Source of the DNA: BJGN01 sp041159865
GTDB taxonomy: Bacteria > Bacteroidota > Bacteroidia > Chitinophagales > Saprospiraceae
DNA length: 64,000 bases
Reading direction: 5' to 3'
Assembly (NCBI GenBank): GCA_041159865.1
Contig: JBEAXK010000015.1
Location: 10,958 to 74,957 of the forward strand
The number at the start of each line of letters is the position of its first letter. The stretch's first letter is position 1. Shown here in pieces: positions 1 to 8,709 of the stretch. Made by a program: the position numbers and the translations under genes. The notes under the pieces are model-generated. The model was not told the origin of the DNA. It saw nothing but the letters and a program-made list of their open reading frames with translations, and ran no database searches.

Positions 1-1360
1 CCTCCACCTCAGGATCCAAAAGTATTTGAGCCATCATACCTCTTGGCTGACAAGCATTAATGAGTAAATCCCCAGATTCAATATCAAGGGAGGTGTTTTT
101 TCCTGTTTCATATTGAAATGCCTGAACGTTCATTTTTTTAGAAGCCGTTCCGTATTTAATACCATTTTTATCTAAAAGGGCACAAAATCTTTTCAATCGA
201 TCTGCAACTGCTGATTTTTTAACGACAAATGTTTTATATATACCAGATGGATTTTCAGCGGATTTTTTAAAAAAAGCTCCAAATTCTTCGTTTAATTTTG
301 TTGCATTCGCTGATGCCATTTCCACCGTGGATAATGCTGTGGTTTTATGATGAGCAATACGGTCCGCTAGTTTTAAGGTATCCCCATTGGGCAATAGAAT
401 AGCTAAACCGGCACCGATTCCACCTTGTTCGTAGGTCATTCCTATGGACCCATTATAGGTAGGATATGTGTCTCCGTAACTTGGGTATAAAAGATCAAAA
501 ACTTCTCTGGTAAAGTAAAGCCAGCCATTTGCATCAAAATATTTAGCATGATTTTTACCAATTTGATATTGAAAATCTTTCTGCCATTTTGTTACATAAC
601 TGTGATAAGGATTTGCTGCTGGCGCAAAATAATAAGGACTTGAATAGCCCTGTTCATGAAAATCGGCATGAATTTGAGGCATCCAATTCAAATATTGAAC
701 CATTCTTTGTTGCGTTTCAATTTGAGTTTGCCAGGCCCAGTCCCTATTTAAATCGAAATAGTAATGATTAGGCCTGCCTCTGGGCCATGGCTCCTGATGT
801 TCCCTGGCGTCAGGTCTAACATCGGGCACCCTTGTGGCAACCTGTTTATACCAATGGGTATATCTTGAATAACCATCAGGATTTAAACTTGGATCTAATA
901 TAACGAGTGTGTTTTTTAGTTGTCTTTTTATATCCTCATGAGCAGCATTTGCCAGTTCAAAAAGCGTAATCATAGCTGTTTCTGAACAGGAAGCTTCGTT
1001 TCCGTGAACCCCAAAACTCAACCATACAATGGATAAATCATTCCATTTAGGGTCCGTTTTCCCAGGCAATAATCCAGCTCTTCGTTGATTATTAACCCTT
1101 ATTTGCTCCAAATTAGCTAAATTATCAGGGGTAGAAATGAAGGTTAGCAATAAAGGTCTGTTTTCCGTGGAACGACCGTATTCTATTAATTTAACCTGGT
1201 TACTATTGGAAGCAACATATTTTACATAGTCAACCAATGATTCATGAGCCGTAAATTCTTGCCCAAATCGGTTAGAAAGAAAGTTGTAAGGCGACTTGAG
1301 CTGTGAAAAAAGAGAATCATTTATCACCAATAGAAAAAAAGCAATCAAGATTGACTTCAT
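1..1360 (-). CDS. M14-family zinc carboxypeptidase, partial (3' end outside window)
   Basis: The gene reads leftward and runs off the window, so its C-terminus is missing. The visible product is an exported M14 metallocarboxypeptidase: a signal peptide starting MKSILIAFFLL, the first zinc motif in FGVHGNEASCSE (HxxE), a second zinc histidine in HADFHEQGY, and TYEQGG, which fits the catalytic glutamate. The substrate-binding arginine/asparagine region (LNPDGYSRY, FDLNRDW) is also recognisable. Family members release C-terminal residues from peptides, here probably in the periplasm or outside the cell. I chose the ATG at 1360 because it begins directly with a lysine-containing signal peptide; an in-frame ATG at 1381 would add seven residues. 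A T9SS sorting domain may lie beyond the window edge but cannot be seen. Confidence 0.85.
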   Translation of the reverse strand, partial: MKSILIAFFLLVINDSLFSQLKSPYNFLSNRFGQEFTAHESLVDYVKYVASNSNQVKLIEYGRSTENRPLLLTFISTPDNLANLEQIRVNNQRRAGLLPGKTDPKWNDLSIVWLSFGVHGNEASCSETAMITLFELANAAHEDIKRQLKNTLVILDPSLNPDGYSRYTHWYKQVATRVPDVRPDAREHQEPWPRGRPNHYYFDLNRDWAWQTQIETQQRMVQYLNWMPQIHADFHEQGYSSPYYFAPAANPYHSYVTKWQKDFQYQIGKNHAKYFDANGWLYFTREVFDLLYPSYGDTYPTYNGSIGMTYEQGGIGAGLAILLPNGDTLKLADRIAHHKTTALSTVEMASANATKLNEEFGAFFKKSAENPSGIYKTFVVKKSAVADRLKRFCALLDKNGIKYGTASKKMNVQAFQYETGKNTSLDIESGDLLINACQPRGMMAQILLDPEVE

Positions 1361-1430
1361 AAAAGGCTGAATATGAGACATAGTACAATAAAAGTTAGAA
1401 TGATATTAAGTAAGATAATCTAAATTTATA

Positions 1431-2387
1431 TTAAAATACAGATTCCGCAATTTTTTTAATAGTATCCACATCTCCCATGGTATAATAATGGAGGCAAGGA
1501 ACACCTGCGGCTTTAAGTTCCTTACTTTGAGCAATACTCCATTCGATACCAACCTGTCGTTTTGCCTCTGCCGTTTTTGCTGCAACGAAAGCAGATACCA
1601 AATCTTCGGGAAGATTTATATAAAAATGTCGGGGAATGGAACTCAATTGATAAACTTTGGTTAGTGGTTTCAAACCAGGTACGATAGGAATATGAATACC
1701 CGCATTTCTGCAACTTTCCACATATTCAAAGTATTTTTGATTGTCAAAAAACATTTGAGTCACTATATATTCCGCCCCAGCATCCACTTTCTTTTTAATA
1801 AAAGCAAGATCACTTTCCATATTTGGCGCTTCAAAATGTTTCTCAGGATACCCGGCTATACCAATACAAAAATTAGTTTTTTGTCCATTTTCAATATTTT
1901 CGTCTAAATACCGACCATGATTCATGTCGTCTATCTGTTTTACCAGATCCAGAGCGTAGGCATTTCCCCCCTGCTCAGGAACAAATTTAGAGTCAAATTG
2001 AAGAGCATCCCCACGCAGAGCCAGGACATTATTTATTTCCAGAAAATTCAGATCAATCAGTGCATTTTCTGTATCTTCTCTATTAAATCCCCCACAGATA
2101 AGGTGAGGAACCGCGTCCACTTTATAACGATGCATAATTGCGGCACAAATCCCTACCGTACCAGGTCTTTTCCTGATAGCCGTTTTTTCGTAATAACCAG
2201 AATCCTGACGTTTATAAATATATTCTTCGCGATGATAGGTAACATCAATAAAAGGAGGTTTAAATTCCATCAGTGGGTCCAGTAAATTAAATATATCCTG
2301 CATACCACTTCCTTTTAATGGAGGTAAGACTTCAAAAGAAATAAGTGTTTTATCAACTGATTTTTTCAAGTAATCTGTTACTTTCAT
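1431..2387 (-). CDS. metF: 5,10-methylenetetrahydrofolate reductase
   Basis: MetF is a cytoplasmic FAD enzyme that reduces 5,10-methylene-THF to 5-methyl-THF, the methyl donor for methionine synthesis. The 318-residue product has the family's TIM-barrel landmarks: SFEVLPP near the N-terminus, the central HLICGGFNREDTENAL segment followed by LALRGD, and EYIVTQMFFD. Length is normal for the family. It is divergent from the EamA transporter across a 115-bp gap that contains a perfect 15-nt palindrome (2430-2444). The methionine-salvage isomerase gene mtnA lies far away near 59 kb and is not linked. No riboswitch-like structure was seen upstream. Confidence 0.95.
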   Translation of the reverse strand: MKVTDYLKKSVDKTLISFEVLPPLKGSGMQDIFNLLDPLMEFKPPFIDVTYHREEYIYKRQDSGYYEKTAIRKRPGTVGICAAIMHRYKVDAVPHLICGGFNREDTENALIDLNFLEINNVLALRGDALQFDSKFVPEQGGNAYALDLVKQIDDMNHGRYLDENIENGQKTNFCIGIAGYPEKHFEAPNMESDLAFIKKKVDAGAEYIVTQMFFDNQKYFEYVESCRNAGIHIPIVPGLKPLTKVYQLSSIPRHFYINLPEDLVSAFVAAKTAEAKRQVGIEWSIAQSKELKAAGVPCLHYYTMGDVDTIKKIAESVF

Positions 2388-2429
2388 ATTACAATATTGT
2401 CTAAAAAAAGGTAAAGTATAAAAAAGTTA

Positions 2430-2444
2430 AACCTTTTAAAGGTT
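2430..2444. promoter_or_regulatory. perfect 15-nt palindrome between divergent metF and EamA genes
   Basis: The sequence AACCTTTTAAAGGTT has 7-bp arms around one central base. It lies in the 115-bp gap between the divergent starts of metF and the DMT transporter, where a repressor or activator could act on either gene. A TAATTTG box at 2475-2481 could be the -7 element of the plus-strand gene. The palindrome is short and AT-rich, so chance is possible. Confidence 0.3.
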
Positions 2445-2503
2445 GAAAAGTTAACATAGTCTGCAAAGAAAAGGTAATTTGTGGCAAATTTCCTCAAAAA
2501 TTT

Positions 2504-3400
2504 ATGAAAAGGATACTATTTCCCAATACAATTTCAAAAGGCAGAGCATATCTGACTTTAGTTATATTGAGCTTAATATGGGGGACATCCTTCATTTTAA
2601 TAAAAAAAGGCCTCAATGTATTTCCGCCTGAACAGGTTGCCAGTTTGAGAATGGGTATGTCAGGAATGATTTTTCTGCCTTTAATGATTTTGCAATTTCG
2701 AAAGTTTAACTGGAAAAAGGTTCATTTAATTATTTTTGTAGGATTAGCCAGCAGTACAATTCCAGCCTTTTTATTTGCAAATGCTCAACTACATATTAGT
2801 TCCTCGATGGCAGGCATTTTAAATTCCCTGACACCATTGTTCACTTTATTCTTAGGCATATTGTTTTTTAACCTGCCTTTTGCCTGGCTACGCATATTTG
2901 GCGTTATATTAGGTTTAATTGGTGCCTATCTTTTGCTTACGCAGGGACAAATATTTGTTCCAGAGGGTGAAATTCGATGGGGAATTTTAATCGTTATTGC
3001 CGCATTGTTATATGGAACGGGAACCAATGTGGTAGGAACAAAATTGAAGGATATCCCAAGTTTTCAGATTAGCATATATTCATTTGGACTTACAGGACTC
3101 CCCTTGTTTGTCTATTTAATAGGCTTCACTAATTTTACCGAAATTTTATCTGTTCAGCCTGGGGCATGGCAAGCAGTTGGTTATATTTTCTTTTTGTCCT
3201 TGGTAAGTACGGTATTAGCCTCGGTTATTTTCTTCGAATTAATACAACAAACATCACCACTTTTCGGATCAATGGTAGCTTATATGATGCCATTAGTTGC
3301 CATGATGTGGGGATTTTTAGACGGAGAATTAATAGGTTGGTGGAATTTGGCAGGAATGTTTCTAATACTTTCCGGTGTTTATTTAAGCCGTAGTAGATAA
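2504..3400 (+). CDS. EamA/DMT-family inner-membrane transporter
   Basis: This 298-residue protein has about ten hydrophobic segments in two EamA repeats, the usual drug/metabolite transporter architecture. The first repeat opens with the typical LVILSLIWGTSFILIKKGL and continues to LGLIGAYLLL; the second begins around GILIVIAALLYG and ends LAGMFLILSGVYLSRSR. Family members export or import amino acids, nucleobases or other small metabolites, and the substrate cannot be deduced here. Its 3' end overlaps the convergent Fur-family gene by 18 bp, so neither gene has room for its own intergenic terminator. Confidence 0.85.
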   Translation: MKRILFPNTISKGRAYLTLVILSLIWGTSFILIKKGLNVFPPEQVASLRMGMSGMIFLPLMILQFRKFNWKKVHLIIFVGLASSTIPAFLFANAQLHISSSMAGILNSLTPLFTLFLGILFFNLPFAWLRIFGVILGLIGAYLLLTQGQIFVPEGEIRWGILIVIAALLYGTGTNVVGTKLKDIPSFQISIYSFGLTGLPLFVYLIGFTNFTEILSVQPGAWQAVGYIFFLSLVSTVLASVIFFELIQQTSPLFGSMVAYMMPLVAMMWGFLDGELIGWWNLAGMFLILSGVYLSRSR

Positions 3401-3871
3401 TCCATTTTTTACTTTTTCACACGCACCATTACAATGTCCATATAGATTTAGGGAATGATGTGTTATTTTAAAATGCAAAAGTTCACCCATCATGGTTTTA
3501 ATTTGTTGAATTCTGGGATCACAAAATTCAAGAACTTTACCACAATCCAGACAAATGACATGATCATGTTGTTTGAATCCAAATGATTTTTCATATTGAG
3601 CAAGATTCTTTCCAAATTGGTGCCGTTTTACCAAATCACAATGAACTAAAAGCTCAAGGGTATTATAAACGGTTGCGCGGCTTACCCTATAACTTTGATT
3701 TTTCATGTGGATATATAGAGCTTCAGCATCAAAATGATCCGTTCTGTGATATATTTCCTCTAAAATTGCAAAACGTTCAGGAGTTTTTCGCTGATTCTGT
3801 TGTTCCAGAAATGCAGTAAAAATTTTCTTTACCTCTTTAAAGACTTCGTTAGTGGTCTTTGTTTCAACCAT
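3383..3871 (-). CDS. Fur-family metal- or peroxide-responsive transcriptional regulator
   Basis: The 162-residue protein has the Fur layout: an N-terminal winged helix (residues about 15-90, with SRATVYNTLELL as the recognition region) and a C-terminal dimerisation/metal domain. HDHVICLDCGK places histidines 102 and 104 next to a CxxC pair (C107, C110); a second pair, C147 and C151 (CNGAC), completes a structural zinc site but with CxxxC rather than CxxC spacing. Whether it senses iron (Fur), peroxide (PerR) or zinc (Zur) cannot be settled by reading. It sits 28 bp downstream of spoT on the same strand and overlaps the convergent transporter. Confidence 0.9.
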   Translation of the reverse strand: MVETKTTNEVFKEVKKIFTAFLEQQNQRKTPERFAILEEIYHRTDHFDAEALYIHMKNQSYRVSRATVYNTLELLVHCDLVKRHQFGKNLAQYEKSFGFKQHDHVICLDCGKVLEFCDPRIQQIKTMMGELLHFKITHHSLNLYGHCNGACEKVKNGLSTTA

Positions 3872-3899
3872 GACATTCTAAATTATTGCACAAATTTAA

Positions 3900-6119
3900 T
3901 CAATCCAACCTAACAACGGAAGAAATATTATCAAGACCTTGCAAAGACCTTATTACTAAATGCAGTTGATCCGTATTTTTTATAACTAATTTTAATCTGC
4001 ATTCAAAATACCCTTCGTCTCCTTCTATAACCATAGATCGAATATTCAGACCAAGCTGTGATGAAATCTGGTGAGAAAGTTGCTCTATGACACCAGGCCC
4101 ACTATCAATTCCGGTTATTTTTATTTCCGCAATAAAATTTACATCTGTGGTTGACTGCCAGGAAGCTGATAAAATCCTGTATCCATAGTTCACCATTAAA
4201 TGGGCAGCATTTGGGCAAGAACTTCTGTGTATTTTCAGTCCCACATTATGAGTTAAAAATGCAAAAATATCATCACCGGGAAGAGGGTTACAACAATTTG
4301 CAAGGCTATAATCATATTGTTCAGCTGATTCCCCATTGACCAATAACTTGGGCTTTTCAGAAAACTTTAGAGCATGCTTTTTTTCGACTTCATGTTTATC
4401 TGATTCCGGAAAACTATTATGGGTTGATATTTCCTTCAACTTTCCATTTTCAACCTGAAATTTTTTGAAAATCTCTTGAATATCTCTGGTTTCAGTTGCA
4501 ATATCATAATACAAGTCTATGGAAGATTTGTAATCAAATACTTTTAATATATGCTCCAAAGATTCATCAAATTCAACCCTGAGATTTTTAAGTTTTCTTT
4601 CCAAATATTCCTTACCAATTTCCCCCTTTCTTTTTCTTTCCTCCTTCATAGCCGACCGTATCTTAGCCTGAGCTTTACCTGTGGTTGTCATTTTCAACCA
4701 ATCTTCAGAAGGTTTCTGATTTTTAGAGGTATGAACCTGTATCTGATCTCCATTTTTTAAAACCTTCCCAAAGGGCACCAATTTATTATTGACCCTGATG
4801 GAGGTACAATGGTAGCCTACATCAGTATGAATATGGAAAGCAAAATCTAAGGCTGTTGAGCCTGCAGGAAGTAACTGAACATCTCCCTTTGGGGTATATA
4901 TATATACTTCTTCCTTAAAAAGGCTATTCGCACGAAAATCTACCAAGAACTCTATGGCATTGGCGGAAGGATTTTCAATTGTTTCTCTAACTGAGTCTAA
5001 CCAACGTTCATAAACATCGGGTTGGGATGAAATGCCCTTGTATTTCCAGTGAGCCGCATATCCTTTTTCAGAAATCTCGTCCATTCGCTCGGTACGAATC
5101 TGTACTTCCACAAAACGGCCACCAGGACCAATTACAGTCGTATGCAATGACTCATAACCATTTGATTTTGGCGTAGTAATCCAATCTTTTAATCTGTCAG
5201 CAATCGGCGTATGGACGTCTGTTACAACAGAATATGCCTGCCAGCAACTAATTCGTTCTTTTTCAGCTGGCACATCAATTATAATACGAACTGCAAAAAG
5301 GTCATAAACCTCTTCGAATTCTACTTTTTTCGTTTTTATTTTATTCCATATTGAATAAATTGATTTAGGTCTGCCAAAAATGCGATACGCAAAGCCAAGT
5401 TCATTTAATTTTTCCTTCAGCGGCGCTATAAATTTATCAATATAATTTTCCCTGTCTCTTTTTGTTTCGTTTAGTTTTTTAGCAATTTTCTGATAGGTAT
5501 CAGAATCTGTAATTTTCATACACAGATCTAAGAACTCTGTTTTGAAATTGTAAAGACCTAGTCTGTGTGCAAGAGGAGCGTAAATATAGCTCGTTTCAGC
5601 AGCTATTTTGAGTTGTTTATGCCGTTCCATAAATCCCAGCGTTCGCATATTATGCAAACGGTCTGCCATTTTAATCAGAACTACTCTAACATCATCAATA
5701 AGTGTGGACAGTACTTTTTTAAAATTTTCAGCCTGGTGGCTTTCTGCATTATAAGCAGCATCAAGTTTAGTGAGTCCATCCACAATTTTGGCAACGCGTA
5801 CACCAAATTTATTTTCTATTTGAGTCAGCGTAATTTCTGTATCCTCCACAACATCATGAAGTAAGGCACAAATTATACCTGTAGGACCTAGCCCAATTTC
5901 TTCTGCACAAATTCTGGCTACTGCTATTGGATGTAGAATATATGGATCGCCCGATTTTCTTCGTTGATTTGCGTGTGCCTTTAGGGCAATTTCATAAGCA
6001 TCTCTGATATTATTCCGATCATTGGCGTCCATTGAAACCCTTATAGACTGAACAAGTCCGTCATAGGCTGTTTCAACTATTTTAAGTTCTTCCGGAGCGG
6101 CAATCAAAAATGTTTCCAT
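3900..6119 (-). CDS. spoT: bifunctional (p)ppGpp synthetase/hydrolase (RelA/SpoT homologue)
   Basis: This 739-residue RSH enzyme makes and degrades (p)ppGpp in the stringent response. The hydrolase HD domain looks intact, with RRKSGDPYILHP (53-64) and the metal-binding HD pair at 88-89 in LLHDVVED. The synthetase domain carries the substrate segment TTPKSNGYESLHTTV. These are followed by a TGS domain (VYIYTPKGDVQLLPAG) and a C-terminal ACT domain that closes the protein. Both catalytic halves therefore appear functional, as expected when a genome has a single long RSH. It is the only RSH gene in the window. The Fur-family gene follows on the same strand after 28 bp. Confidence 0.96.
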   Translation of the reverse strand: METFLIAAPEELKIVETAYDGLVQSIRVSMDANDRNNIRDAYEIALKAHANQRRKSGDPYILHPIAVARICAEEIGLGPTGIICALLHDVVEDTEITLTQIENKFGVRVAKIVDGLTKLDAAYNAESHQAENFKKVLSTLIDDVRVVLIKMADRLHNMRTLGFMERHKQLKIAAETSYIYAPLAHRLGLYNFKTEFLDLCMKITDSDTYQKIAKKLNETKRDRENYIDKFIAPLKEKLNELGFAYRIFGRPKSIYSIWNKIKTKKVEFEEVYDLFAVRIIIDVPAEKERISCWQAYSVVTDVHTPIADRLKDWITTPKSNGYESLHTTVIGPGGRFVEVQIRTERMDEISEKGYAAHWKYKGISSQPDVYERWLDSVRETIENPSANAIEFLVDFRANSLFKEEVYIYTPKGDVQLLPAGSTALDFAFHIHTDVGYHCTSIRVNNKLVPFGKVLKNGDQIQVHTSKNQKPSEDWLKMTTTGKAQAKIRSAMKEERKRKGEIGKEYLERKLKNLRVEFDESLEHILKVFDYKSSIDLYYDIATETRDIQEIFKKFQVENGKLKEISTHNSFPESDKHEVEKKHALKFSEKPKLLVNGESAEQYDYSLANCCNPLPGDDIFAFLTHNVGLKIHRSSCPNAAHLMVNYGYRILSASWQSTTDVNFIAEIKITGIDSGPGVIEQLSHQISSQLGLNIRSMVIEGDEGYFECRLKLVIKNTDQLHLVIRSLQGLDNISSVVRLD

Positions 6120-6240
6120 AACAAAAAGTAAGAAAATTTTATATCTGCTTAATAGATAACGCCTAAAATACTAAATTCGTCCCACAAATAATCTTTTTTT
6201 GTAATCTTTAAAAAAAAATGGTTCATCTTTAAAATTAAAT

Positions 6241-6271
6241 TTTATATTCAATAGAAAATAATTTATATTTG
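6241..6271 (+). promoter_or_regulatory. Bacteroidota-type promoter for tRNA-Leu
   Basis: A perfect -7 element TATATTTG (6264-6271, consensus TAnnTTTG) follows a TTTA (6241-6244, consensus TTTG) after 19 bases, the usual spacing for the primary Bacteroidota sigma factor. Transcription would start near 6278, about 45 bases before the tRNA. Confidence 0.6.
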
Positions 6272-6322
6272 CGCTCGATTTATTAAAAAGCTGCATTTTT
6301 AGCCTTTTTAAAATAATTGTAC

Positions 6323-6404
6323 GCGGGTGTGGCGAAATTGGTAGACGTGCCAGACTTAGGATCTGGTGCCGCGAGGCGTGGGGGTTCGAGTCCCTTCACC
6401 CGTA
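6323..6404 (+). tRNA. tRNA-Leu (anticodon UAG)
   Basis: The sequence folds as a class II tRNA. The acceptor stem GCGGGTG pairs with CACCCGT (first pair G-U), the D arm contains AAATTGGTAGA, and the anticodon stem CCAGA/TCTGG encloses loop CTTAGGA with anticodon TAG. A long variable arm (TGCCGCGAGGCGT) and a T arm GGGGG-TTCGAGT-CCCTT follow. The long variable arm and A/G pattern fit leucine, reading CUA/CUN codons. The 3' CCA is not encoded. The gene stands alone between its own promoter and terminator. Confidence 0.95.
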
Positions 6405-6417
6405 CAAATGTTTTTTT

Positions 6418-6453
6418 TGCAGTTATCCTTCTCGGGTAACTGCAAAATTTTTT
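6418..6453 (+). terminator. intrinsic terminator after tRNA-Leu
   Basis: An 11-bp stem (TGCAGTTATCC paired with GGGTAACTGCA, one G-U) with loop TTCTC is followed by AAA and six T. It separates the tRNA from tig, whose start is 38 bp further on. Confidence 0.85.
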
Positions 6454-6491
6454 AGGACTTTCCCATTTCATTAAATAAATAATTCAGCCTT

Positions 6492-7904
6492 ATGCCAACT
6501 GTTGTCAGAGAAAATGTGGATGAATTGAGTGCCGTTCTAACTGTTAAACTTTTACCAGAAGATTATCTTCCCAAGTTAAATACGGAGTTAAAAAAATATG
6601 CTCAAAAAGCTCAAATTAAAGGCTTTAGAAAAGGAAAAACTCCCGAAAGCTACGTTAAAAAACTATACGGCCAATCTTTATTGCTGGACCTAGTCAATAA
6701 TGAAGTCAAAGAAGGATTATCAAACTATATCAGGGAAGAAAAAATGGTTCTATTTGGAGAACCACTCATAAATGAAAAACAAACCATTTATGATTTTGAT
6801 GTTTTCAAACCAGAACCTATGGAATTCCTGTTCGACATAGGTCTGTATCCTGATGTTAAAATTAAAGGAATTGACAAAGATTCTACCTACGATTATTTTG
6901 TGCAGGCAGTCACAGATGATAAAGTTGAAGAAGCCTATAAAAATCTGCTATTAGATTTGGGAGAACCATCCCCCATTGAAAAAGACTTCACAGATGGTGA
7001 TTTACTAACCTGTGATTTCACAGAATTAGTTGATGGTTCAGAAACAGCTGATTCTTTAAGGGTGAATAATGTAGTAAGCTTTAGTGATTTAAGTGAAAAA
7101 GTAAAAGATCAGGTCAAAATCCTTACTGTGGGAGATACTTTCACTGTGGATAATGTCTATGATTTAGAACCTAAACTGGATGTAAAACTATTTCGGAAAC
7201 ACGTGCTAAAATTGGATGACAGCGATGAAAGTACCATTTCTGAAAAGTTTCAACTTAAAATAACGGAAGCAAAAAGAGTTCTTCCTGCCACTGAGGATGA
7301 AACCTTTTTCCAGAAGGCTTTTGGCGTTAATAATGTAACAAATAGCGAAGAAGGGAAAGCGGTTATTAAAAAACATCTCGGTAATGAAACTCTGAGTTAT
7401 TCTAATGGTCTATTATTTAGGGACATTCAGGAAAAACTTATGTCGAATCATGAGGTCCCTCTTCCTGAAGCTTTCATCAAAAGATATTTGCTGGAATCTG
7501 ATAAAAATTTAACAGAGGAAAAGCTTTCAAACGAATTTCCAGATGTAACTTCATCCATCAAATGGAGTTATTTAAAATCCCTCCTTTTAAGCAGCCTGAA
7601 TATCGCGGTTACGAAAGAAATGGTTCAAAACCATATTGGGAGTAAAATCAGTGGTTACTTCGGAAATCAGGTTGCCGGCATGGAATCATTTATTCAAAAT
7701 ATGGTAGAAAAAATGATGGAGGACGAAAAACAAGTGAATCAGGCTTACGATGAAATTGAGAATTCATTAATGATGCATAGAATTCAGCAAGCTGTTACCT
7801 TAAATGAAATTCCCTTGTCTAAAGAAGAGTTTGAGGAGAAAACCAAAATATTCAATAAGCAGAAAAACAGGGAAGAAGAGGAGGAAGAAGCCCCTGCTGA
7901 ATAA
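6492..7904 (+). CDS. tig: trigger factor, ribosome-associated chaperone
   Basis: Trigger factor binds the ribosomal exit tunnel and shields nascent chains. The ribosome-docking loop signature is present as KGFRKGKTPESYVKKLYG near residue 44. It is followed by a divergent PPIase-like domain and a helical C-terminal chaperone domain that ends in a glutamate-rich tail (REEEEEEAPAE). At 470 residues it is slightly longer than the E. coli protein. The PPIase region is weakly conserved, as is common in Bacteroidota. It heads the order tig-clpP-clpX, the classic chaperone/protease group. Confidence 0.93.
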   Translation: MPTVVRENVDELSAVLTVKLLPEDYLPKLNTELKKYAQKAQIKGFRKGKTPESYVKKLYGQSLLLDLVNNEVKEGLSNYIREEKMVLFGEPLINEKQTIYDFDVFKPEPMEFLFDIGLYPDVKIKGIDKDSTYDYFVQAVTDDKVEEAYKNLLLDLGEPSPIEKDFTDGDLLTCDFTELVDGSETADSLRVNNVVSFSDLSEKVKDQVKILTVGDTFTVDNVYDLEPKLDVKLFRKHVLKLDDSDESTISEKFQLKITEAKRVLPATEDETFFQKAFGVNNVTNSEEGKAVIKKHLGNETLSYSNGLLFRDIQEKLMSNHEVPLPEAFIKRYLLESDKNLTEEKLSNEFPDVTSSIKWSYLKSLLLSSLNIAVTKEMVQNHIGSKISGYFGNQVAGMESFIQNMVEKMMEDEKQVNQAYDEIENSLMMHRIQQAVTLNEIPLSKEEFEEKTKIFNKQKNREEEEEEAPAE

Positions 7905-7980
7905 TTTTTTAATCTTTTATTCATCAAAGGTTAAAACCCTAATTTAATTCTGGTGTTTTCATACTAAATAAAACTCAACC

Positions 7981-8694
7981 ATGATTCAAAAAGACGAATT
8001 CCGTAAATATGCCGTTCAACATTTAGGTATGAGTGGTATGCACTTGGATAAATATGCCCAAAAATCTGGTTCTTTTATCCCCGATATTAGAGCCTTTACA
8101 CCCAATGTTATTGAAGAAAGATCTATGAATATCGTTGGGCTGGATGTATTTTCAAGACTGATGATGGACAGGATTATTTTCCTGGGTCTTGCTATTGATG
8201 AATATGTAGCTAATGTCATTCAGGCGCAATTACTCTTTCTGGAATCTACTGACTCTAAAAGAGATGTTCAATTATTTTTAAATAGCCCAGGTGGTTCAGT
8301 GATTGCAGGTTTAGGAATTTATGATACCATGCAGTACATAAGTCCTGATGTTGCTACTATCTGCACAGGAATGGCTGCTTCTATGGGAGCAGTATTGCTT
8401 GCAGCAGGTACCAAAGGTAAAAGATCAGGTCTTCCTCATAGCCGTGTAATGATTCACCAGCCTCTGGGTGGTATGCAAGGTCAGGTTTCGGACATGGAAA
8501 TTTATTACACTTTGGTGAAGGAACAGCAAAAGTCTCTTTATGATATTCTAAGTAACCATACAGGGCAACCTTATGAAGTGATAGAAAAAGACTGTGATCG
8601 CGATAATTGGATGACTTCAAAAGAAGCAGTCAATTACGGTTTGCTGGATGAAGTTTTGGACAAAAGCAACAAAGAAAAAAAGAAAGAAGCTTAA
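7981..8694 (+). CDS. clpP: ATP-dependent Clp protease proteolytic subunit
   Basis: ClpP forms the tetradecameric serine protease chamber fed by ClpX. The triad is visible: Ser134 in GMAASMGA, His159 in VMIHQPLGG and Asp208 in DRDNWM. The protein is 237 residues, with roughly 35 residues of N-terminal extension over the E. coli form, presumably a processed propeptide. It is followed after 15 bp by clpX, so the two are expected to be co-transcribed with the upstream tig. Confidence 0.97.
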   Translation: MIQKDEFRKYAVQHLGMSGMHLDKYAQKSGSFIPDIRAFTPNVIEERSMNIVGLDVFSRLMMDRIIFLGLAIDEYVANVIQAQLLFLESTDSKRDVQLFLNSPGGSVIAGLGIYDTMQYISPDVATICTGMAASMGAVLLAAGTKGKRSGLPHSRVMIHQPLGGMQGQVSDMEIYYTLVKEQQKSLYDILSNHTGQPYEVIEKDCDRDNWMTSKEAVNYGLLDEVLDKSNKEKKKEA

Positions 8695-8709
8695 TTCTTC
8701 TGAAAATAA

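Noticed and set aside
1917..2285. A 122-codon plus-strand open frame opposite metF
   Set aside because: It is wholly antisense to a well-supported metF, with no recognisable motif or ribosome-binding site.
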